Source: Edolisoma coerulescens
Lineage: Eukaryota; Chordata; Aves; Passeriformes; Campephagidae
Direction of reading: 5' to 3'
NCBI GenBank assembly: GCA_013397115.1
Contig: VWZW01004136.1
Coordinates: forward strand, 62,001-126,000
Length of the DNA stretch: 64,000 nt
Shown in pieces: positions 51,749 to 63,489 of the stretch (position 1 is its first letter; each line of letters begins with the position of its first letter). Both the position numbers and the translations under genes were made by a program. The notes beneath the pieces were generated by a model. It saw only the letters and a list, made by a program, of their open reading frames with translations, was not told the origin of the DNA and did no database searches.

Positions 51749-53346
51749 CTCACACAGAAAATTTGTGGGTTTACATGGGTTGGTGTGAAATCTGAAGCTG
51801 TCAGATTTTTTTCCCACATTCTGGTAGAGCTGTGTGCCACTCCAGTCCCTTTTAGCAGCATATTTCCCAGTTTTCACATCAGCATAGGTACCAATTTATC
51901 TCATTGAATGAGTTGCAGGCAGGAGACTTTACCTTTTGACCTGTGACAGTAAGAAAAGGTGCTATTTTAAAAAAAGGCAAATTGTAAAATTCACCAAGGT
52001 GCTTGGATAAGATATAAACTACTTTTTTTTTTTCTTTCCCAAGTAATGTAAAGCCAAAATCAAAATACAGAAGGTATTGACCTCTTTTATAGGTAAACTG
52101 TTTTAAGCAATTTAAGCTCTAGACTTTAATCACTGTGTTTTATGCAAGTCTGATCTGAGGGGTTACTACTTTGAACTAACAGCGGGCTGAGAATGTTAAT
52201 AAGGTGTCAGCTCAAAGATCCACTCCAAAATACATAATCTGTATTTTAAATTGGGAGTTTGCTGTCCAGCAGAATGGTAGCTCTGCTTTTCCTGCCTCTG
52301 TGAAAGCCTTGCTTCCTGCCCCTGGGAAGGCACCAGGAGTGCGTGGGTCAGCAACTGCAGCAGCACAGAGGCTCTTCTTGTCCCAAGCCTGACTCTCCTG
52401 GGTGTCCTGGTTGCTCCTGGCCTGTCCTGTCCCATGGCACTTTTGTCTTGGCTCACATGGTCTCTTCTGTGATGCCCTCCCTTTGCCCACTGCCAGCTGA
52501 GGATACCTTCTGATTTCCAGTGAGGAAATCCTTGTGAAAGTAATACCTGGCTCATTGTGAACAAGCAGCAGCATCCTTACGTTGAATTATATCCACTTGA
52601 ACTTACAGTTCTTTTTGTGGTTTAAGATCTCTTATGAGAAGTGATTATCCCTCCTATTTTGCACTGTTTGGCAGTTGAGTGTTTACAGATTCTGTGCAAG
52701 AATGATTTTCTGGCTGCTAAGCTCATTTGCTTTATTGTACATGTAAGGCACGATAACATGCCAGTGAAGGGGACCAAGGCAGCATTCAGACAGTGATTAA
52801 TTTCTTAAACAACAATTTAGTACTTCAAATATAGAAATATGAAGTGTATAATTCATCTTGGTTCAACCCTTCAGATACAACTAGTCCTTCAGGTAGTTCA
52901 CCTTGTTGTATGAGAAAAATAAACCTAGAACTAGTCATGTTGTCTGATGTTGCTTTCATGAAAAAAAAATAAAATTCTTTATAGGTGATACAGAACTAAT
53001 GAAAACCAGAAAGTATCATCCAGTGTTTTTATACTGGCTAGTCTTGTATTCTAACAACATGTGCCTTTAAGAACATCATGTGCCAGTTTTACAGGAATGC
53101 CTGTGGAGAGTTTACCACTTAGAGCTTTCCAGTAGCATTTTCACAGTTTTAGTAAAATTATGGACAAAAAAAAAAGTGGAGTCCTTTTGTTTCCTTCATA
53201 ATGCTTTCCTTGCCTCGTCTTGACTCCACAGTTTAGTGCACAGATGCCTTGAAAACTGTTAAGGGATACAAAGTGCAAAGAGTTCACCTTTTCATCTCTC
53301 CTCACTAGTTCACGTGTTCAACAGCAGGACAGAATGGCTTCTCTGA

Positions 53347-53763
53347 AGTTTGCAGCTTTTTCCGAATATTCTAGAACCCAATTTCCAGGGCTACCACAAG
53401 GTTACCAGGACACACAAACGAGTTTGTGGAGTCCAAGGGATGTGCGTATCTGTTTTATATCAGGAGAAAACTTTCTCTGTTCAAGGAGACGTTTCAGGGA
53501 AATTCTGCACAGACAACACAACAGGGAAGCAAATTGTGTATACAGTGTTTGAAGGCACGTTTCTAATTAACCTCTGCAGTTACAGTTATTCTGTTAGCAT
53601 AATTGTTGATGTTATTGGAGAGGTAACAAAGTCCTTTGATTTTATAGAAGCTGTAATAAACATTGTTGTACTATTGAATTATTGCCCAGATGCATCATCT
53701 TATTTCTTTCGTTTTGAAGAGCTGTGCCATAGGAAGAAAGAAAATAAAGTTAATACACAATAA
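53347..53763 (+). other. Longest open frame in the window, unrecognised
   Basis: The frame is open from just after a TGA at 53344 to a TAA at 53761, about 138 codons; the first in-frame ATG (53440) would give 107 residues. The translation has a Cys-containing N-terminal half with an NTTGKQ segment, then a hydrophobic Val/Ile-rich part and a basic Lys/Arg tail, but matches no family I know. An acceptor-like ctctcctcactag ends at 53308, but the frame is not open from there. AATAAA hexamers at 53743 and 53759 overlap the end of the frame. It may be a chance frame, a decayed retrocopy, or the end of an lncRNA. Confidence 0.15.
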
Positions 53764-56700
53764 AATCTTCAAGTGTAAATTTCTTCCGCTTTTTAAATTA
53801 TGTGACTACAGCAAATTTTTTTTAGCTATTTGTTGTTGTATTTGCTCGTATTTAGTGCAACTGATTATGTTTATGCAAGAACTTCCCTTTCTGGAAGACA
53901 TCAAACTACAGAATTAGCTTATTTTTTGGCAGTTAAGTTGTGAAATGGGAGAATTTGGTGTTCCTGCCTCTAAATGGATTGATGAAGAATTAGGTTACTG
54001 CTGAAGCCTTGCTGCCTAGAGAAGCAGGGTACCCATTTGTTACCATCCGCTCTCATTGTAAAGGAATCTGTGAGTGGCGAAGGTGGAAAAGACAAAGTAG
54101 TTTCTTGTGGTCTGTTTAGATGTTATATAAATCTTCACATGGTACTTCCAATGCTGCTTCCATAGGTAAGCATCCTATGCTAATGTATACAGGAACCTGC
54201 TGTTTTTTTCATGATGGAGTTGGAATATAAATATTTTGCACAGTTTCCCTATTTCATTCTTTCCCCTATCCCTCTCTTTGGTCAATGAAATTTTAATTAA
54301 GCTAAAAACTTATTTTTTTTCTTAAAACTGTTTTTACTCTTGTAATAAAAACAAAGGATCAGAAATGCTTGTAAGAAAATCCTCAATTTTGATAAAATTG
54401 TTTGTAGTTGCCAAATTCACCATCACATTTTATTTAGAGTGAACATAGAAAATCGGGCACGAATAAAACACGTTTCTCCTTCACTTGTATTTTGAGAAGC
54501 CACGTGATACAGTTCACAGGAGGTGCATTAATTTTGCAGATATCTGGAGTTACAGTAAAGTGTTATGGGGCACACACAGACCTGTGTGATTTCTGCCATA
54601 TCCTTTATTCCTGATGCTCCCTGTTAGCTTTTTAGCTGTCTAGCACCTGTGCAGTTAGACAAGCATCCCTGCTAGCAATTTTAGCCCCTCTATAAGAATT
54701 TACACCCCTACTTGCCAACCTTCTTCCATCTGCAGTTCTCTCTCTGATTTTGCTAAGAGAGGATATATTGAACATGATACTAAAGTGCAGAATCCCTTTC
54801 CAAACTGGGAGTGAGTGAAATAATCCCAGGTGCGTTGTCAGGTAGAGGGATCGTGCCTATAAAACCTGGTTCTAGAAGCTTAAGTCACTTCTGATGAAGA
54901 AAGAAGATTTTGAGTTCCTGATTTAAAATCTTGCAAATTCTTCTCTTTATCAACAAAGGGAAGGGGACAGAGAACCTCAGTGCACTGATCGCTTATCTAA
55001 AGATCAGTAGATATTCCTCATGTCATAAATCTGATACCCCCTGAGAGGTCAGAAATGTTTTGAATAGCCATTATGATGCTAAGTCACTGGTGTGTTTTTG
55101 TGTTGGAATCCTCTACACCATTAAAACTGTTAACAGTGGAAAGACAGGTTATGATTCCATGTTAATGTGGGATTACCTGCTGGTGATCATTTAACCCACA
55201 GTGGGTATGTGCACGTGATGGTACTTCTATTCAAGTAGCCAGAGCTAGGCCAATTGATGCTTTTCCAACAGGTTTATGCTGACAGAGAAGTTGATATGTA
55301 GCACATGATAATTTTCAGAAAAGCACAGGGGATTGAGAACTGATTCTAAAATTTTGAGACAAAATTTCCTGTCTGAACTGGGACCTATTCTAACAGCATT
55401 TTTACTTGCGTTTACCAGCTGCAAGCATAGGCTCTGCCTTCATTGGCATGAGCAGTATTAGAGCAGAGTACATGAATATTGTGCTCTGCTATGTAGCACT
55501 AGTTCTGGGACTGATATTTGTGCTCACATTTTGTCTTCTATGAAGCTGTAGGTAAAGTAATGGTGTATTTGAGCCTGTAAGAGGCAGCATAATTTAAATT
55601 ATGTCTGTATAATATGTACTTTGGCTGAAATTCTTATTGTGCAGAGCCTGAACACTCAAGTTTCATATTAGTAGCAGCTAAGCAGCCTTTAAGTTGACCC
55701 TTTGCACAGGGATGAACTTTGCCTAAGGAAAAAAGGCAGTAAAATATCACAGAAGTGTCTCATATTCTGCCTACATTAACTTCACATAGAATGTAGAATC
55801 AGAATTTGTTCACTCTGTTCTCTGAGGAGAAGGAAAGGAAAAGGTGCTGAAAGAATGAAATGAGATTATCAGTGCTAAATGGAAATGTGACCCTTATTCT
55901 TTTTGCTAAAGATGTGTGTAAATGCTAAGCAGCAAACAGATTTAAAGTGCTCAGCTCTGTCATGTTCAAGCATAATATTTGATAATTAAGGTGCAATGAA
56001 AGCAAAATGGGTGATGGACATCAGACAGTCTTGACAAAACCCAGTGTTCATCCCCAGTGATGCGGGATGTCCAACCCCTTAAGCCAGACAGTAAATAGAC
56101 TTTATTTTCTACATATAACACTTGCTATTGCCCTGAACATCTGGAGTTTGGTACTTGCAAATTGATTTGTCTTAAATTATACTCTTTTCCTCCCAACTTC
56201 AGTCTAGTCCCTACTATCCATATAAAACTCATCTGTATCCTTATTCAGAAAAATTAATTCCAAATTTGGTGCCTTGATTATTTTCTATGTATTACTATAA
56301 CTTGTTATAATTGTATTGTTGGCATGAAAAGAAGACCTATTCAACCAGGAATACCCAAGTTGTCATAAAAGCTATGCAAACTCATTAATCCTGTTAGTTA
56401 TTTTTAAAAGCACCAGAATGAACTGCAATTGATTGCAAAGGTCAGTTCACATTAAAAATATTCCAATGAGCTTAAAAATTCAGGCATTTATCTATTATGT
56501 AGTTATTGCTGGTGAAACAAGACAGAAGTTTATGCAATAATTTGCATGAGCAGCTTGCAGTGCTTCTCTGGTACTGATAGGATGTTCAAGATGCAGAATT
56601 TATTAGACAAATACCAACAGAATGTAAAAAATAGGGAGGTTGCAGTTCTCATCAATACACCTCTAATGTATGGTACTGTTGAAATAAAGCTCTGCAGATC

Positions 56701-59610
56701 AATACCATTGCTGTTCAGTAGAGACATCTTTGCCATGCAATGTCATTGGCATAACAAATAAAGATGATGTGAACAAATAGGCTGATTAGACATGGGGAAG
56801 TTGCTGTGAAGTGCTAGTGGGCTGCAGCAGCATGAAAATTCTGTTTTCTCTTAAGAAATCTAACCGAAGAGCATCCTACAACATCTGACTTTTTTTTCTT
56901 TTTCTTTAACTTGCCTCCTTTCCCTAAGTGTGGAATACAAATGGCATGGCTCTGCAACTATAGCTAAATACAGCAGAAGTTTTCAGGAAGGTGGAGAGAG
57001 GAAATTAAATCTGTGATTTAATCATCTATTACAAAACTGGGCCAGATCTTGCACTTTGTTTGATGTGGCACTTGTGCTCAGTGCCATTTCAGTTATGCAT
57101 TGCAGGTGCAGAGCCCAGGCCCATCCATTCTTTGCCATGCATAAGGGCAGCAGCATCAGTGCTCAGACTCATAAATTTGGGGTAGAAATGCTATAAGCTT
57201 CTATCACTCATGCTTGAAAGTAATTGTTTACCAGCAGCAATCCTGGGGGTAGCAGGATTTAGTATTCTAAGCCTTTGAGGGAAGAGTAGTTAGTAATTGA
57301 AGATTGGATTGGTATAAAATTTCATCAAAGAGATTACTTTCTCGAGGTAATGGCTGTATTTAATTTTTCAAAATGTTCATAACTGTGTGACCTATGACTT
57401 CCTCTCTCATAGGTGTGTTTCAGCAAAATTATTAACTAAACTGTCTGGGATTTTGAATTGTTAATCTTCAAGCATTGGAGTATTAACATGTTTTTTTGTA
57501 TAAATATAAATTATATGTTGAATGTGGTTTTCTCCAGAATAAATAGTTTTTTGCTATCAAAACTTTGGTGCAATAAGGAATGTCTAATAACTGGAGGGCT
57601 AGATTCCTTCAAAATAACTTGAAGGTAAAAATAGGTAAATTGGAAGTGGGTTTCAGCCTTTTCTATTTTATCTGTGCTTAAGAGGTGAAAAGAATTTAGT
57701 ACCTTTTATTGTATGCACTTGGGCATGTGAATTGATTTTCAGGGCTGGTGTTCGAGCTACCGTTCACTTTTTACTTGATATCGTTGGATAAAATATTTAA
57801 AACAAATTTTCCCAGTGTCAAGCAATAAGATCTTGGTTACACAACTGGTTCACTGCCAGGAAAGGTGTGGGGTTTCTTACCTCAGGGTAGATATCACATG
57901 TTAGTTATTCTTAGCAAAAGCTCAGACAGGATATGGCATGTTCCTTGCACTGCCACATAAATAGATAAGGTCATGTCCAGGTGTGGAGCAGAATGAAGAC
58001 AAGGTCTGTGTCACGTTTTTTTGAGCAGAGGCATGGTGAGGACAATACACCAAGGTGCAGGGAGCCAAAGGAGGGGAAAACAAAGCAAGGCAGATGGGCA
58101 CTAATGTACTTCTGGGGGGCAGATGACAGTGAGAGCAACGAAATACAGGATTTCAATTCATACTACTTAGCTATGCACAGGGGGGAAAAATATGGGTAAG
58201 CAATCCACTCTTCAAAAGATAAATGGGCTGATCAGCCCCAGACAGAGCTGCTGAAGGGAGAGGCTGCAGCGCAGACCTCAGGAAGTGCTGAGATCGTTCT
58301 CTTGGGGCAGGGACAGGCAGCAGGAAAAAGAAATCTTCGTGGTCTTCAATTGACTGCAAGACTGTAGGGACTATGGATGGTGATTCAGGATTTTCATGTA
58401 CCTGCAGTTGGAGGTTGCGTTCTTGTACAAAAGATGATGTTAATTGTTTTTATTAAAGTCTGTGCTGGTGGTTTAATTTGGAGATGTTCGTCTTAGACTA
58501 CTTGCTTGAGCATGTTATTTTTTGGTCTTAGTATCTGTAAGCAGAAACATGGAATAAAGCAGCAGTATAGACTTGCACTATATGCCAGCATGAGATTGTT
58601 TAAATTCAACTTGTTGAGCTCTTCTTGTGTCCCTGGTGTGTCCCTACTGTCCCAGATACTGCATTATCTTGAGGGAAAACCAAACACACTTTAACGTCAG
58701 CAACAACTTTTAATTTTTTTTTCTTTTCCTCTTTGGCAGAAGTTTTCAAGCAAAGCTCACAGCTTCCCCCAATTTCCCCCTTCAGAATGATGCTTTTAAA
58801 AAACCTACTATGTTTGCTTGTTTCCTAATTTCCATAAAGTCAGCATTTGGAAATAGTGCAACTCATTGTTGACTCTTGTCACTAAAAAAAGAAAGAAAAG
58901 GATTGGAGGACTCATTAGAAGAACAGGCTTTTGCTGATCTAAGTACAGAAGCTGTCCTGAGACCAGTTGGATGCTTATACCATACAGACTACAAACTTTA
59001 AAAACATTTAATAGTACTAAAATGTTAGCTTTCCTTCAAAATATATAAATCCCTTCTCTTTATTCGTGGTTGTTGATCACTCAATTGTGCAGCAGTGAAA
59101 TCTCTTTGGGCTTTTAAGGCAACATGGCCACAAAAGGGTTGCTGAGAAATCTGGATGGCTTGATGCATCTGTGATTGCAGGCCATGGAGCCCTGTGCTCA
59201 GCTGAATTTCTATAGCAGTGAGAAGTTAGATGTGTGTTAGTCTCTGCTCCAATCGTTGGCTGCTACAAGAACTATGTGCAAGGAAGGTGTGATTTGATGT
59301 ACTTACTGCTTCACTTTGCTTTAATCCTGGCTCGGTTTTGTTTCTGACATGAAGTGCAAGCCATGGTGCAGGCTACAATTGCAGCCTGTGAAAAGTAGAC
59401 AGCAGTGTGGTCCCGTTGTCTTACAACGCCTACAAAGGCTGTCTTCCAAAAATCAGGGTGTGTTAACTTGGAAATGGGGTTAGAGACAGCATCCTGACAC
59501 AGTTGTCTCTTTTCTGATATTAAAGCTGTGTTTTAGTACCTTTTCATGACAGTGTGTCCACAGCATTATATCTATTTGACATGATCATCTAAAAGCCGCT
59601 TTTCTTTCAG

Positions 59611-59688
59611 GCCTGTTCTTCTGTCCAAGACATTGTGAGATTGATATACAGCTCATCCTTTTTAGCCTGTGCTGCTTGCCCTGTACAG
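59611..59688 (+). other. Exon-like 78-nt block with splice-type flanks
   Basis: The block is preceded by gcttttctttcag, a strong acceptor-like sequence, and followed by TACAG|gtgaat, a good donor-like sequence. It is 78 nt long (26 codons) and open in the frame starting at its first base, so it would be a symmetric phase-0 cassette. The translation is Cys- and Ser-rich (ends FLACAACPVQ), with no known domain. It could equally be a chance pairing of signals. Confidence 0.18.
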
Positions 59689-60338
59689 GTGAATTATTGG
59701 ATTTGCCAGTCTCAGGGATGCTTATTTCTTCTCTATTCTGTAGAAAGACTACAGAGTGAAAGGCACATACTCGGTTCTGCCAGATCTTTGGGGAAGCTTC
59801 TGTGGAGTTTAATGGTAGAAAAGGCCTTGCCTTACTTCGATGAGCACACTCTATGGGGATTAGAGATAAATCAGTATACGAAGAAATTTATTCATTCATC
59901 CTATGAGCGATGATGATTTTGAAACCAGAAGTGCCTTCCTTTGACATTAGAGAAATTCTCAAAAACTGGGTTAGGTTAGACATCGTGCTCTAAATGGCTA
60001 AATTTAAATAGTTGTGTCTTGCCTTGGGTTCCCAGCTTATTGCAGCTCTGGGTAGACACTTTCAAATGCCAGATTTGGAAAGGAAGACCCAGGCTTCTGT
60101 GAAATAATCTTGAAATCATTTTTCTCAGTTGTTAATATTAAACACAGATCATTCTAAATTAGCCTTCTGAACCTACTCCCACAGAGCACTTCAGAACTAC
60201 TTCTAATTTTTTGTTCCTACAGCATTTTGTTGTTTCTCCTCTCACAGGGCATATATTATGTAAGTTTGTGTTACACATTGTCCTGGCTCTGGAAGGAAGT
60301 GGGATTTACTCAGATGCTATTTACTGCCTGCTAGAGCA

Positions 60339-60339
60339 N
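60339..60339. other. Ambiguous base (N)
   Basis: A single N in otherwise ordinary sequence; a consensus ambiguity. Confidence 0.95.
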
Positions 60340-60636
60340 GCTTCAGTGCATGTGATCTTAAAATTGTTGGTAAATTATCTGCATGGAATGGGGTAAAAAG
60401 CAATCGAATATCTTCTTTCACAAAGCCTTTTCTGTGTTGCGTGTCTTACTTAACTGGTAAGCATTTAACCAGGATGGCTGTTTTATTGGGATATCTCCCA
60501 GGAAACCAATTTAGCCTAATGATAGTGAATGACAATGACTGCTGTTTAATTGGGACATTATTAGCCAAAATTCAGCTTCTATGAAAAGTAGTTGGCCAGT
60601 GCAGTGAGGTTAAGTAGTGTTTAACTAGGTGTTAAA

Positions 60637-60652
60637 TAGACCTGCAGGTCTA
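60637..60652. repeat. Perfect 16-bp palindrome
   Basis: TAGACCTGCAGGTCTA is a perfect inverted repeat with a PstI-type CTGCAG centre. Its two AGACCT/AGGTCT arms resemble diverged nuclear-receptor half-sites (AGGTCA) in everted order. Binding is speculative. Confidence 0.75.
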
Positions 60653-61097
60653 AGCTCTCCTTTCGGAAGAGGAAGTACCTGGATTTATTTAATATATTAC
60701 AGAACTCAAAGTGATGTTGGTTTTACTGGTTATGCTGTTAGTATGGGACTGCACAACGCACATGCTCTTTTCTAAAAAACAGATTTGAAGTTGAGTATAC
60801 CTGCAGGAGAACCTGCAGCCTGAAAATGGCAAAATGGCATGCATTGTGCAGCAGCTTTGCGTGTTTCGTGCTTTTTGACTCTCCCTCAGTGGCTCTAGGC
60901 TTTGTGGTATGGAGGACAAATTTTGACCCGTTCTTTGTACCCTGGAGAAGATGCATTTGAGCACTGGTACCAAGCAGTGTTGTCCCAGAATGGCTGAATG
61001 AAGACCCAGGCTGGTTCTGTACTTGAAGGAGGGACACATGGATTAGAAGATAGTTGCACACTGCAATTGGTTGATTCAGGTACTGTCCAAAACAGGT

Positions 61098-61121
61098 ATT
61101 GGGAGGTTACCACCTCCCAAT
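61098..61121. repeat. Perfect 10-bp hairpin with 4-base loop
   Basis: Arms ATTGGGAGGT and ACCTCCCAAT flank the loop TACC. The stem has five GC pairs and would be stable as DNA cruciform or RNA hairpin. It is too short for a microRNA precursor. No U-run follows, and bacterial-type termination is not relevant in this genome. Confidence 0.85.
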
Positions 61122-61944
61122 GGCACAGCCAGGGTGCCAATTTAGTTTGGGATTTAGAAGTTATTATTTCTGAAGATATAAATGAAGCGTACTATTTTCT
61201 AGTTAAATATATTCCATATTAATTCAGTTCTGTAAAATAGATGAGAGTCCTCTGCCTTGTCTCCAGTGGCTGTATCACATAAAAGACTTGGGCCGGTGCT
61301 TGAAGATCTTTGACATCTACCTCCATGAATGTGAGCTTAACCATTCTTTCTACCGGATTTTCAACCATTATTTTCTAATGCCAATATTCTCACCTTTTAC
61401 TTTCTTTTCCACTTGAATTCCTATGCTATCCCCACAACGGAGCAGTAAAGGCACATTCCTTTTGCTTCATTTAAATTTAGGCCCTGAGGTCATTAATTCT
61501 TAAATTTGGTTTCAGAAGCAGTTCTTATTTAAGCCTTAACGTTGGATCATACTAACATTTCTGCCTCATTAAATCAAGCACTTTTAATAAGAAAATGGTG
61601 TCATTAGTGGAGCGTTTACTTCCTTCCCTCTTCTTCTGCTGGTGCTCAGGAATATAGGGAGCCTTTCCTAATGCTGTGTCACTGTGGTGTGTTTGCCCTC
61701 CAGTTGCACACCTCAAGTCTGTTCCCTTTGGGAGGGTTACTTCTGATGCTTTCAAAAACTGAATCTTAGAGACAGGTTTACTATAATTGACTTCATACAT
61801 GCATTTTTAAGACTACGTAGGAGGGTATAGGTAACAGCGAAAGATATTCCAATACCCGGTTCTGTTGCTCAAGAAAAATTTCTTAGTGTAAAAATTATGT
61901 TCGAGGTATGTCTCCCTAGGAAGCTGTGAAAAGGTGACACAGCA

Positions 61945-61987
61945 TTTTTTTTTTTTTTTTTTTTTNNNNNNNNNNNNNNNTTTTTTT
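61945..61987. repeat. Poly-T tract containing a 15-N assembly gap
   Basis: Twenty-one T, then fifteen N (61966-61980), then seven T. The gap lies wholly inside the homopolymer, so the true length is unknown. On the minus strand this would be a long poly-A with the sequence from 61988 rightwards upstream of it, as expected for a retrocopy tail. However, no clear AATAAA lies at the right distance, and I identified no coding remnant. Confidence 0.9.
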
Positions 61988-63489
61988 AATAGCAAACTCA
62001 CAAATTTTCAAGCCAAAAAGGATTTTCTGGTGTTTAAAAAAACAAAACCAAAGCAGAACACCTGTACAAAGCTAACTTACAATGTCTGGAAAGTACAAAA
62101 ACAAAATCTCTTTAAACTTTTATACCAGCTGACCCCTTGATTCTAACAAAAAGCCATCTGAAGGCCCATTTTCAGATATTTGAGAAAGAAACCCTAATTA
62201 AAGAGTTCCTACAAGGTGTTTTAGTTCATACAGGGTTGAGCTTACAAGCTTTAGTGCTTTCTGACTCATGCTGTTTTCTAATGGAGGGCCCAATTTGGTC
62301 CTACTTTTCACACTGGCCTGTCAGAACAGTTGTTCTCTTATTAAGACTTTTTTTTTTCCCTCTGCTATTTACTTTCTGGAATAATGGCATTATTGTTGGA
62401 AAAAAATATTCAAGAAGTGTATGTTGATAAGGATCTATTCCTAAGTATTTGTTATAACGCAAGGTCATATCTGAGTAAAGTGGGCAGAAATGTAAAGCTC
62501 TATCCACAGTGGTTTGATAGTGCTTGAATGTAGTAGCAAGTTTCACGTTCCCTTTCAAGTTATGAATTTTGTATAATCTTAGTATTTGAGATGTGTGCTT
62601 GCATACAAGGATGGCTATAAAAGTCCTAAGGCTCTAATTGTGCCCCTCAACTGTTACAATTCTTTCTTGTTTTTTGTAAATGAATCAAAGATTTATCCGG
62701 CTGAAAGATTTAGCTATTCAGGGCCTTTCCCTGAGCAGTAGGGGAGATGAGTATTGCTTATGTGGATGTCCAGTACAAAGGTGGATGACAATACCACAAA
62801 GGAAGAACTAGATGAACTTGAGAACTGCAATAATGGCAATAAAATTGTAATTCAGTTATATAAAATGCAAATTCATGCCCTTTGAAAGCAACAATAGGGA
62901 TTTCTGCACTAAGTGTGAAGCTCATCAGCTGGAAATGGCTGAGGGAAGAAAGGACTTTGTGTACTCTTTCACAGGATCAGGCATTAATGAGACAGACATA
63001 AGAAAGATAAATGTGATCCTTCAGGATGCATTAAAATGTGTGGGTTTTCTCCTCAAGGGAGGAAAGGAAATGTTAATGTTGTTGGGCAAAGTAATGTAGT
63101 GGCACCCCTCAGAAAAGCTGACTGCAATTCTGGTTATCAAGAATTGTTTAAGAAGACAATTTCAAATGGGAAGAGAGAAAGAAAAAGTCTAGTAACGTGA
63201 ATGTGTGGCTTGCCATGAAAAAGAAGGAATAAAAGGTGCAACTGTTAGACCGCTGATGCACTTGTAGAAAGTGACTGCTTTTTCAGCTTTTTTTTTGCTC
63301 TGCTGGGAAGAGAAAAACTACTTAAATTCAGAACAAATATGTGTTCTGGTAAAGGATAAATGTTTTGCTGAAAAGTAACTTCAGAGGTTCTCCAGCAGCT
63401 TTCCTGTAACTGCAGTGAGGGCTCTACAGACTCTGATAGGTTTTAAAAGTACTGCTGGATCAGTTTGTGAGTAAAATAAGGTGAGGTGG
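61988..63489. other. Non-coding interval
   Basis: AT-rich sequence between the gapped poly-T and the right-edge LTR. No gene recognised. Open frames of 74-96 codons (for example 62137-62427) show no motif. Confidence 0.6.

Larger units (their letters stand above)
46201..53300. other. Non-coding interval with possible regulatory-type DNA
   Basis: No gene recognised. It includes the palindrome plus CRE-like site (46457-46486) and a G-quadruplex motif (46655-46674). The stretch 47380-49460 is complex AT-rich DNA with several TAATTA-type homeobox cores (for example at 48927, 48995 and 49427) and little low-complexity sequence. An (AT)n tract lies at about 51714-51739. The 52270-52570 stretch is GC-rich and open on the minus strand in two frames (120 and 122 codons) with no recognised domain. 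Confidence 0.55.
53766..61944. other. Non-coding interval
   Basis: No gene recognised. It contains an exon-like block (59611-59688), two palindromes (60637-60652 and 61098-61121) and one ambiguous base (60339). Slightly GC-richer unique DNA lies around 57980-58340. Open frames up to 116 codons (minus strand 60689-61039) have no recognisable domain and overlap other frames on the same strand. Confidence 0.6.

Noticed and set aside
52196..52574. Two overlapping minus-strand frames of 120 and 122 codons, considered as retroviral gag or a gene
   Set aside because: Both frames are open over the same GC-rich DNA, so length is not evidence; no gag, zinc-knuckle or other motif is visible.
61098..61121. 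Hairpin considered as a microRNA precursor or terminator
   Set aside because: The stem is only 10 bp, far short of a microRNA precursor, and intrinsic terminators of this kind do not apply to vertebrate chromosomes.
60689..61140. Three overlapping minus-strand frames of 81-116 codons
   Set aside because: They occupy the same DNA in different frames and none resembles a known protein.
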